A stretch of 64,000 nucleotides of DNA from NCBI GenBank assembly GCA_029978705.1, contig JAPOIY010000002.1, positions 49,178 through 113,177 on the forward strand, written 5' to 3'. The position numbers were made by a program, and so were the translations under genes. This document shows, in pieces, positions 55,135 through 62,194 of this stretch (position 1 is its first letter; every line of letters starts with the position of its first letter). Source of the stretch: Actinomycetota bacterium (GTDB lineage: Bacteria; Actinomycetota; Actinomycetes; S36-B12; GCA-2699445). Under the pieces are notes generated by a model. The model had not been told where the DNA came from. It saw only the letters and a list, made by a program, of their open reading frames with translations, and did not search any database.

Positions 55135-57162
55135 TCAGACGGGCTCCGTGCCCTTGATGATCAACTGGATGGTCTCGTCGTCGACGGGGCCATCGGCGCC
55201 GACCCACCGGCCCACCTCGTCCCGCACCTTGTCCCGGGCTTCGTTCCGCTTGTCCTCGGGCTTGGCGCCCGCGCTGTCCCAGTCGCGCTTGACCTCCCAC
55301 GCCAGTTCCCGGGTCCGCAGGACGGCGTTGACCCGCGCCATCTGCTCCTCGGTGGCGGGTAGGCGCCAGACCCGACGGATAGCCTCCGGGATCTCCACGC
55401 GGTAGTCGTGGCCGCCCTCCTGGAAGGTGCCGGGGGTGGGGGTCAGAGCGTTCAGCATGTCGGTGAAGGTCGCCAGGAAGGTGGTGACGGGCTGCCAGTG
55501 AGTACCGCGGGGGGCGCCGGGCGGACGTTCGTCGTCGGCGCCCAGCCAGTCGGGCTGACGCCACAGCAGCGGCGCCTCGAACTTGGGGATCGGGTCGTCG
55601 CCGTTCTGCAGCAGCAGGTAGTCGACGTTCTCCTTGTCGGCGGTGTCGAGCGCATGCCAGTCGTGGATGGCGCGGGGCAGGTAGATGTCGTCGGGCCCGA
55701 CCTGCGGGGCCACACCTTCCGACCGGTCACCCCACAGCGTCTTGCGCCAGTTCGTGAATGCAGGGGTCCCGACCCACACGGCGGCGTCGATGGCCGCACC
55801 ACGCGGGCCGGCGTTGGAGGCACCGGTGAACATCTCCTGGCTGACCTTGCACCCGAGCGACTCCCCGAAGAGGTAGAACTTGGGACGCTTGTCCTCCGGC
55901 ATCTGCAGCAGGCGCTCGGTGATGCGATCCACGACCAGGCGGGTCTGGCGCGTGCCCAGCCCCGTCCGGGTCAGGGACAACGCCGACGGCAACACCGAGT
56001 ACTCGATGGCCATGCTGGCGCAGTTGCCGCGGGACAGGTACTCGTAGGTCTCGCAGGCCACGTAGTTGACGTATCCGGAGCCGGTCGGGGAGAACAGCGC
56101 GATGGCGTCCCGGTCCCAGGCGTTGGTCCGGTCCAGTTCCTGGATCAGGAGGTCGGCGCGCTCCTCTTCGGTGGGCGCGCAGTCCAGGCTCGCGTACACC
56201 CGGATCGGCTGCTTCGCGGGCTCCTTCATCACATCCTGGATGTGCCCGGCGAGCAGCACGGCACTGAGCCAGCGGGTCCCCTCGCGGCTCTGCACGTCCC
56301 ACGGGATCCCGGAGGCGGGGCTGCCGGTCACCTCCGGGAGTGACGGCTGGGTGATGTTGGCTGTCTCGACCTCACTGCCGGCCTGCTGGAGTTTTGCCAC
56401 AACGGCCGACAGCGCCAACCACGCCAGGCCGTAGGACGTGGCCGTCGCACCCACGCGGCCGAGCGTGCGGTGGTCGTCGGGGTAGCCGCCCATGACCTTG
56501 GCCGCCGCCTTGGAGAAGGTCGTCGACAGGGAGGACTCGAGGTTGGACAGGCCGTAGATTGAGAGGGCAGCCACCGCAGCCAGACCGGTGGCCTTCGCGC
56601 TGTCGATCGATCGGGTGGTGTCCTCGAAGTAGGTGCCATCGGGCAGCAGGGAGCCGACCTGGGCGCGTCCGGACTTGGTCCGGGCCCACGCGCCGAGCCC
56701 GGTGGCGACGGTCGCGCCGATAGCGGCCACCCGGTTGATCGATCTACCTTTGCCCACCTCGAGCACGTCGGCGCCGACGCCCGCTGTGGCTGCTGCCGCC
56801 GTGCTCTGGGCCACGAGCCGGCCCAACGCGCGCCGCCACGACTCGTTGCGGCGGTAGGACAGGGCCCGGTAGGCGCCGTATCCGGCCGCCGCCGTCGCCG
56901 CGTCGACCAGCAGACCGGAGGCGATCTCGCTGCGCATCGGCAGGCGGTTCGCGATGGAGCGCAGGAAGGAGTGGGTGGAGATGCCCCACCCGTAAGCCAC
57001 GACGGTGGCGGCGCCCGTGATGAGCGCCTGATCGAGGGTGCCCCGCGTGAGGAGGTTGGGTTGGGTGGATGAACCCGCCGAGTACGCGGCGAGGAGCGCC
57101 CCGGCTCTCGCCGAGACGTCCAGGGTCTTCGTCTGATTGGCGGCGTCCGTCACCGGATCCAT
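55135..57162 (-). CDS. Membrane alpha/beta-hydrolase (Abhydrolase_9 / DUF2319 type)
   Basis: 675 residues. The N-terminal half has several weak helices (for example about 45-62, 82-101, 140-158, 190-215, 245-262). The C-terminal half is an alpha/beta-hydrolase domain with the nucleophile elbow 'LFGESLG' (GxSxG) and 'RPKFYLFGESLGCKVSQEMF' around it. This two-part layout is typical of the actinobacterial DUF2319 family of membrane hydrolases; the substrate is unknown, possibly an envelope lipid. The N-terminal domain here is less hydrophobic than usual. The ATG has GAAGGTG upstream. Confidence 0.82.
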   Translation of the reverse strand: MDPVTDAANQTKTLDVSARAGALLAAYSAGSSTQPNLLTRGTLDQALITGAATVVAYGWGISTHSFLRSIANRLPMRSEIASGLLVDAATAAAGYGAYRALSYRRNESWRRALGRLVAQSTAAAATAGVGADVLEVGKGRSINRVAAIGATVATGLGAWARTKSGRAQVGSLLPDGTYFEDTTRSIDSAKATGLAAVAALSIYGLSNLESSLSTTFSKAAAKVMGGYPDDHRTLGRVGATATSYGLAWLALSAVVAKLQQAGSEVETANITQPSLPEVTGSPASGIPWDVQSREGTRWLSAVLLAGHIQDVMKEPAKQPIRVYASLDCAPTEEERADLLIQELDRTNAWDRDAIALFSPTGSGYVNYVACETYEYLSRGNCASMAIEYSVLPSALSLTRTGLGTRQTRLVVDRITERLLQMPEDKRPKFYLFGESLGCKVSQEMFTGASNAGPRGAAIDAAVWVGTPAFTNWRKTLWGDRSEGVAPQVGPDDIYLPRAIHDWHALDTADKENVDYLLLQNGDDPIPKFEAPLLWRQPDWLGADDERPPGAPRGTHWQPVTTFLATFTDMLNALTPTPGTFQEGGHDYRVEIPEAIRRVWRLPATEEQMARVNAVLRTRELAWEVKRDWDSAGAKPEDKRNEARDKVRDEVGRWVGADGPVDDETIQLIIKGTEPV

Positions 57163-57198
57163 CGCACCTTCACCCCTCGTTCGTGTCAGGTCGTTCCG

Positions 57199-57501
57199 TC
57201 AGGCGTCCGAGTCGTCGTCGACGAGTTCGGCAATCTCGATGTTGCCGTCCGAATCCATCGACGCGACTGTGTCGGACAGTACCTCAGCCGACCCATCCAC
57301 GCCGCTGACGGCCGTGATGACCTCTTCGGACACGACACTGCCGTCCGGGGACTCCACGGTCACCAGCTCGTCGACGATGGCGTCACCGCTCTCCTCGTCG
57401 ATGGCGGCCACGACGTCGTCGGTCACGATCTCCCCGTCGCCCGTGATGCCTTCGCTGACGGACTCGACGATGTCGATGCCAGCCTCGTCCTGCTCACTCA
57501 T
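57199..57501 (-). CDS. Small highly acidic protein without basic residues
   Basis: 100 residues of which 31 are Asp or Glu; there is no Lys, Arg, His, Cys, Phe, Tyr or Trp at all. The composition is Val/Ile/Ser/Gly/Asp/Glu in an alternating pattern ('VTDDVVAAIDEESGDAIVDE', 'MDSDGNIEIAELVDDDSDA'), with a repeated core of about 25 residues. No signal peptide. 'DSDGNIEI' resembles an EF-hand-like calcium loop, but only loosely. The ATG has AAGGGAG upstream. It is downstream of, and separate from, the HNH gene. I do not recognise a family. Confidence 0.7.
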   Translation of the reverse strand: MSEQDEAGIDIVESVSEGITGDGEIVTDDVVAAIDEESGDAIVDELVTVESPDGSVVSEEVITAVSGVDGSAEVLSDTVASMDSDGNIEIAELVDDDSDA

Positions 57502-57597
57502 AGACAACTCCCTTGGCTCCGGCCGCCGGATGACGGCACACGGCGAACCTAGCGTGAAGCGTGCGCGCTGGCACCAGATGCGGCCCAGACGCATGCC

Positions 57598-59109
57598 TCA
57601 GTCCAGGAGTGGTTCGGGGGTGTCGGTGTAGGTCATACCGGTGGGGGTGGTCCAGGTCCAGGTGGTGGGCCCGTCATCGTCGTCGCTGTCGGTGGTCTGG
57701 GTCCAGCGGGTGTGGGTTTTCAGTCGGTGGTGGCGGCGGCAGAGGGGTCCGAGGTTGGCGGGGGTGGTTCGGCCGCGCGGGAACGGGATGACGTGGTCGA
57801 GGTCGACGGCGCGGCTGCGGCATCCGGGCATGCGGCAGTGGGGTTCGCGGGCCCGGATCAGTCGCGCCAACGCCGCGGGCGGACGGTAGGTGCCGGGGCT
57901 GGTGGCCACGACCTGGGTGCCGGCCGCCGTCGCGCGCGTCAGCCATGCCCGCCAGGGGAGGTCGGCGGCCAAGGCGCGGGCGACGTCGGCGGGAACCGGC
58001 CCGCAGCCGGGCAGGTGGCCGGGTTCCTCGGCCAGGGCCAGCAACGCTGCGGCGTCGATGACCACTGCCACCTCCCCACTCCCCGCCGGCGTGGCAGCGG
58101 TGGGGCTGGCGAGCAGCAGGTCGGTGAACACGTCCGCGCGGCGCTGCTCCAGGCTGCGGGGTTGTCCCTCGTCGTCGGGGTCGTGGCTATCGGCGGGGAC
58201 CCCCGCGGCCAACGCGGTCAGCCGGTGGAAGATGCCGGTGGCCACATCATCGGTCAGGTCGGCAGCCAGAGTGGCGAACCCCTGGCCATGCAGCCGCAAC
58301 CGCACCCCGCGGCGGGCATGGCAGTCCCGACGCCGTGCGGCCAGGTCCAGATCCAGCCGCGCGGCGATCCGTTTGGCCTGAGCCCGCAGTTCGGTCCCGG
58401 TCCAGTCCCGCACGCCGGACGCGCGGCGGCGCTCCACCCGGTCCAGCAGCACGTCGACGACCCGCGCCCGGTCGGCGCGGGACAGATGGCGCAGATCCGT
58501 GGCCAGTTGGTGCGCCTGCCACCCCGGCACGCCACCACACAGCACCGCCGCAGGCAGCCGCGGCAGCGCCGCCACTCGGCGCAAACCATCCAGGCGGTAA
58601 CGCATCCCCGCCGGAGACATCCGCAGTGCGGCAGCAAGTTCCTCGACCGCCGGGTCGATCACCACACCCAGGTCGACACGATCACCAACCAGCGCCTGTT
58701 CCACCGGCTCAGCCCCCGTCACCTCCACCACCGCCTGATCAGCACGCGCCGCTGTCCACGACGCCACCGCCGCCCACGCCGCCACGACCACCACCTGACA
58801 CGCACACGGCGCCCCCACAACACCCACCCGCTCCCCGACACTGGGCGCGTAATGCGGATGTGGGCACTCGCCCGGCGGATAGCCCGCCGCGGCGTCCCCC
58901 GCGGCCAGATCCACCAGACGCTGCTGCAACCGCGGACCCGCGGCCTCGAACAGCAGGGCCCGCACCTCGGCCCGCAACTCCGCTTCCCACCACCCCCCCT
59001 GAGTCCACTCCGGGCGGAACCGCTCCCACGCGATGTCGGGAAACGACCGGCCGCCCCAATCCGCGCACGGCTGCTCCACGGACTGCTGCGAGGACGGCTG
59101 CGCTGCCAT
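57598..59109 (-). CDS. HNH endonuclease-domain protein (DUF222 / 13E12 repeat family)
   Basis: 503 residues. The large helical DUF222 region (about 25-370) is followed by an HNH nuclease motif near the C-terminus ('CRMPGCRSRAVDLDHVIPF', 'NLGPLCRRHHRLKTH') with the Cys pairs that hold zinc. This family is multicopy in actinobacteria and is associated with the REP13E12 elements of mycobacteria; a mobile or DNA-rearranging role is suspected but not proven. A perfect 17-bp inverted repeat lies 125 bases before the start. Confidence 0.9.
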   Translation of the reverse strand: MAAQPSSQQSVEQPCADWGGRSFPDIAWERFRPEWTQGGWWEAELRAEVRALLFEAAGPRLQQRLVDLAAGDAAAGYPPGECPHPHYAPSVGERVGVVGAPCACQVVVVAAWAAVASWTAARADQAVVEVTGAEPVEQALVGDRVDLGVVIDPAVEELAAALRMSPAGMRYRLDGLRRVAALPRLPAAVLCGGVPGWQAHQLATDLRHLSRADRARVVDVLLDRVERRRASGVRDWTGTELRAQAKRIAARLDLDLAARRRDCHARRGVRLRLHGQGFATLAADLTDDVATGIFHRLTALAAGVPADSHDPDDEGQPRSLEQRRADVFTDLLLASPTAATPAGSGEVAVVIDAAALLALAEEPGHLPGCGPVPADVARALAADLPWRAWLTRATAAGTQVVATSPGTYRPPAALARLIRAREPHCRMPGCRSRAVDLDHVIPFPRGRTTPANLGPLCRRHHRLKTHTRWTQTTDSDDDDGPTTWTWTTPTGMTYTDTPEPLLD

Positions 59110-59338
59110 ACCTCAGGTCACCACAGGGGTCCGACAGGGACGCGGGCTGCAGCCCTCCTCCCTCTCGGATCGGGAAGCGCCACCGCGGAGGTGACCACAG
59201 ACCTGCCCCAGAACCGCAGAACACCCTCTCCCGGACTGCATACCTGCCCCGGACGGGGCAGGTATGCAGTCACGTGACCTTCGCCACGGGGGTGTGTCGT
59301 GGGGCCGGGTGGGACCGAGCACGGCGCAGACTTGCGGC
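59110..59338. other. Intergenic region upstream of the HNH gene
   Basis: 229 bases between divergent genes. The notable content is the 38-base perfect inverted repeat (59234-59271). A shorter sequence CCTGCCCC, part of its left arm, recurs at about 59201-59208. No clear promoter was identified. Confidence 0.5.
59234..59271. repeat. Perfect 17-bp inverted repeat with a GGAC loop
   Basis: GACTGCATACCTGCCCC (59234-59250), GGAC, then the exact reverse complement (59255-59271). As DNA this could extrude a cruciform; as RNA it is a 17-bp stem with a four-base loop and no U tract. It sits in front of, not behind, the HNH gene, so it is not that gene's terminator. Confidence 0.85.
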
Positions 59339-59479
59339 ATGCCCGACTCCCAGCCCGGTACCCAGACCCTGCGATGGCTCGAGGGCCTGGTGACCGGCTC
59401 GTCCGAACCGGAGGAGCCGGGGCGCCAGTTCGCCGACATCCTGCGCAACCTGGACACCGACGACTCCGACAAGGAGTGA
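59339..59479 (+). CDS. Possible small acidic protein
   Basis: 46 residues ('MPDSQPGTQTLRWLEGLVTG', C-terminus 'LRNLDTDDSDKE'). It lies alone, facing away from the HNH gene, with GC-rich codon positions consistent with coding. There is no good ribosome-binding site and no recognised family, so it may be spurious. It ends six bases from the convergent secreted-protein gene. Confidence 0.35.
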   Translation: MPDSQPGTQTLRWLEGLVTGSSEPEEPGRQFADILRNLDTDDSDKE

Positions 59480-59485
59480 CCCCGC

Positions 59486-59953
59486 TCAGGCGCAGATGGT
59501 CTCGATGATCGTCCCGTCCACTCCCCCACCGGACAGGTCGTAGAGCTCGTCGGCGGTGACCGTGGACCAGCCCTTCATCCGCTGATAGTCGCCGTATCCG
59601 ACCCACTTGGCGCTGAGCGACTGGGCCGGGATCCACTCGTCGCCGTACCAGAAGCCCGGGAAGGTGCCGACGAGCCACCGATGGGGCGGGAACCCCTTGA
59701 CCTTGCCGGTCAGGCAGCGGGCCTCGGAGTAGAACATGCCGTACGCGCCGACCACGTGCCGGCCGCTCTTCGCCATCACCGTGAAACGCCCGGTGTAGAT
59801 CGACCCGTCGAACTGCACATCCCGGACCATGTACAGGTACCGACCGGCCAGGTACGCCCGGTCCCCGTCCGGTGCAGCCTGCGCTGTCGCGGGAACTCCG
59901 ATCGGAACCAACATCGCGGCGGCCGCGAGCGCAGCCGTGAGTGCCTTCTTCAT
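59486..59953 (-). CDS. Small secreted protein, unknown function
   Basis: 155 residues. A clear signal peptide ('MKKALTAALAAAAMLVPIGV', cut near 'AQA|APDG') precedes a compact Tyr/Trp-rich beta domain ('AGRYLYMVRDVQFDGSIYTG', 'GTFPGFWYGDEW') with one Cys pair ('EARCLTG', 'ETICA'). The family is not recognised. The ATG at 59953 has a purine-rich GAGGGGGTTGAG upstream. It is adjacent to a large surface protein gene on the same strand but separated by 139 bases. Confidence 0.75.
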   Translation of the reverse strand: MKKALTAALAAAAMLVPIGVPATAQAAPDGDRAYLAGRYLYMVRDVQFDGSIYTGRFTVMAKSGRHVVGAYGMFYSEARCLTGKVKGFPPHRWLVGTFPGFWYGDEWIPAQSLSAKWVGYGDYQRMKGWSTVTADELYDLSGGGVDGTIIETICA

Positions 59954-60092
59954 CTCAACCCCCTCAGTCACGGCCCGCAGGCCGGGTGCCACCCACTTCC
60001 AGGCTAGGCCGGATCGGGGCACACCGGCCGGGACCTGAGTCCCGCATCGAGGGTCGCAGGTCCCGGACAGGGCGCGCGGTGGGGCTGGGCGG

Positions 60093-61952
60093 TCAGCCCG
60101 TTCCGTGCAGGGTGCACACAATGCGCGGCTTCCGCGCCACCTTCCACGTGCCCACCCAGGAGTTGCGGGCGCGACCCTTCGTCTTGGCGGCAGTGCGCAC
60201 GCGGATCTTCACGCCAGAGGTACAGGTCGGCTTCGCGCTGACGCGCACCGTGCCGGATTTGCGCACCACCCGGGAGCCGCAGAAGGTGTCAGCTCTCTGG
60301 CCGCGCACCCGGTGCCCCTTGACGAGGCACTCCGAACGGGCGACGACGACACCGTCGCCCGGAGTGCTGGACTCGACCAGGAGGACACGATTCCCGGGGA
60401 CGAGTCTGTCCCCCTCGTCGCGGGCCACCACCGTCAGGGGTGTCTTGACCCGGACGACAGCGCGATCTATCGCCCTGACCACGTTGCCGTCAGGGTCTGT
60501 GCCGGTGGCCGTTGCGGTGTTGACGATGCGGCCTGCCTCGATGTCGGCGGCGGTGGCGCGGTACGTGCCGACACAGCGCACGCGGGCGTCGGGTGCCACG
60601 GTGGCCGGTACCTCCGGGGTACAGGTGAGGTCACCGTCCAGCGACGGGTCGGAGATGGTCACACCGGTCAACGTGACATTTCCGACGAGGGCCACGAGCA
60701 CGTACTTGATCTGGTCGCCCTTCTCCTCGATCTCCGCCGGGGTGGCCCTCTTGGTCAGTTCCAGGGCCGGGGTCCGGGTCCCGGGCACGAGGAGGGTGGC
60801 ATCGGCGACCACATCGGCGCCACCGGGGTCCTTGGCGCTGGCGGTCGCGGTGTTCTCGACCTTGCCCGCATCGAGGTCCGCCTGGGTGACCGTGTGCGTT
60901 CCGGTGCAGGTGATCGCCGCACCCGGGCCCAGGGTGGCCGGGATGGCCGGGGTGCAGGACAGGTCCGCCAGCATGGGGTCGGACACGGTGACGGAGTTGA
61001 GGTTCAGGGCCCCCGAGTTGGTCGCGGTCAGGGTGTAGGTGAGGACCTGGCCCACGGCGGAGAAGTCCTGCCGGTCGGCGGTCTTGGTGAGGGTCAACTG
61101 CGCTGCCCGGGTGTCGGCCGCCCCCCCGAGGTCCCGAAAGCCTTTGTTGTTCTGCGGCAGGGTGATGAAGTCGACGGGGGTCTGGGTTCCGTTCGCGAGG
61201 TCCAGCGTCGACCACTTGCCATCGTCGTAGTTCTGCGCGTACAGCACCGAGAAGTCGGGATTGAAGGAGATCTGGCGGGACCCCACACCGGACGCGATCG
61301 ACGTGTAGAGGGACTGGCTGGTGTCGCCGAGCTTCGTCAGGTCGAGTGCGAAGAAGGCTCCCGAGGTACTGACGCCGTACAACTGCCCGGCCCCGGTGAT
61401 GGCGATGTCGCCCCAGTTCAGACCCCCCGGGTAGCGCGGTGCCGCGTAGGTGGCCAGGTTGTGGGTGATCTTCGTGATGCCGTTGGGTTTGTCATCGGCC
61501 CCGTAGGTCAGCTTGATCTGGGTGAGGGTGCTGTTGCCGGATCCCATGAACCAGTAGGAGTTGGCGTAGAACGATGCGTTGGCGGGGTCGCCGGCGATGC
61601 CCATCTCCGCGAAGGTCGCCACCTTGCGCAACGAACTGAGACCTGTGCCGGTGCGGTCCCAGAACACCAGCGAGTTCTGGAACGCGGCGGTGCTCCCGCT
61701 GTACATGAAGAAGAACTGGTCGCGTCCGGTGTCGTAGGCCAGCGAGTTGGAGACGGTGCTGCCCGCCAACCCCGTGTCGTTGACCATCGACAGGGCCTTG
61801 GTGACGGGGTCGGCCTCCCAGATCCGGTTGCTGTCATCGATGCCGTAGATGTACGACCCCGTGGCCGCACCGGTGGCGGCAGGCGTCACCGCACCGACCG
61901 CAGCCAGGATCGCGGCCACGAGAGTGCCGACGAGCAGTGACAGGTAACGCAT
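60093..61952 (-). CDS. Secreted surface protein with beta-propeller-like domain and two DUF11-type repeats
   Basis: 619 residues. A signal peptide ('LSLLVGTLVAAILAAVGAV') is followed by a propeller-like domain (about 35-275) with repeated strands ('GSYIYGIDDSNRIWEADPVT'). Two DUF11-like immunoglobulin repeats come next: one beginning 'LTLTKTADRQDFSAVGQVLT', the second 'LELTKRATPAEIEEKGDQIK', both with the Asn-Thr-Ala-Thr-Ala motif. The C-terminus is basic with several cysteines and has no sorting signal. It is probably a surface or extracellular adhesion-type protein. The ATG at 61952 has GGAGGATT upstream; the 40-bp repeat element lies 101 bases before it. Confidence 0.8.
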   Translation of the reverse strand: MRYLSLLVGTLVAAILAAVGAVTPAATGAATGSYIYGIDDSNRIWEADPVTKALSMVNDTGLAGSTVSNSLAYDTGRDQFFFMYSGSTAAFQNSLVFWDRTGTGLSSLRKVATFAEMGIAGDPANASFYANSYWFMGSGNSTLTQIKLTYGADDKPNGITKITHNLATYAAPRYPGGLNWGDIAITGAGQLYGVSTSGAFFALDLTKLGDTSQSLYTSIASGVGSRQISFNPDFSVLYAQNYDDGKWSTLDLANGTQTPVDFITLPQNNKGFRDLGGAADTRAAQLTLTKTADRQDFSAVGQVLTYTLTATNSGALNLNSVTVSDPMLADLSCTPAIPATLGPGAAITCTGTHTVTQADLDAGKVENTATASAKDPGGADVVADATLLVPGTRTPALELTKRATPAEIEEKGDQIKYVLVALVGNVTLTGVTISDPSLDGDLTCTPEVPATVAPDARVRCVGTYRATAADIEAGRIVNTATATGTDPDGNVVRAIDRAVVRVKTPLTVVARDEGDRLVPGNRVLLVESSTPGDGVVVARSECLVKGHRVRGQRADTFCGSRVVRKSGTVRVSAKPTCTSGVKIRVRTAAKTKGRARNSWVGTWKVARKPRIVCTLHGTG

Positions 61953-62194
61953 CTTCGGAATCCTCCGGGGTCGTGGACGCGGCCACACTACTGGGCACCG
62001 AACCTCGGTTGCCCGCTCCCGGACCCCCGACCGGAGGCACCCTCCCGGAAAGACGGAGATGACTTCTTGAGCGCGTATTGAGTGATTCTAGAAAACGTAG
62101 CACGGCATACTGGGCGGGCGCGCTGGCTCTTCAGTGGGGCGGTGGGTCGGATTTCGCCCGGGGATCCCGGAAGTCCGTTGGTCTCCCGGGACGG
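61953..62194. other. Divergent intergenic region between two surface-protein genes
   Basis: 242 bases. Its centre is AT-richer than the surroundings and holds the second copy of the 40-bp repeat element (62054-62093), placed 101 bases from each neighbouring start. No other element was resolved. Confidence 0.6.
62054..62093 (-). promoter_or_regulatory. Second 40-bp element: CTCAAG-type repeats at 11-bp period plus TCTCCG
   Basis: Minus strand: TTCTAG (62093-62088), five bases, CTCAAT (62082-62077), five bases, CTCAAG (62071-62066), six bases, TCTCCG (62059-62054). Spacing is identical to 51564-51603, with 21 of 24 motif bases conserved, so the two sites are probably bound by the same regulator. 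Confidence 0.6.

Noticed and set aside
59234..59271. Rho-independent terminator
   Set aside because: The hairpin is upstream of the HNH gene on one side and 68 bases before a doubtful small gene on the other, so no gene ends into it.
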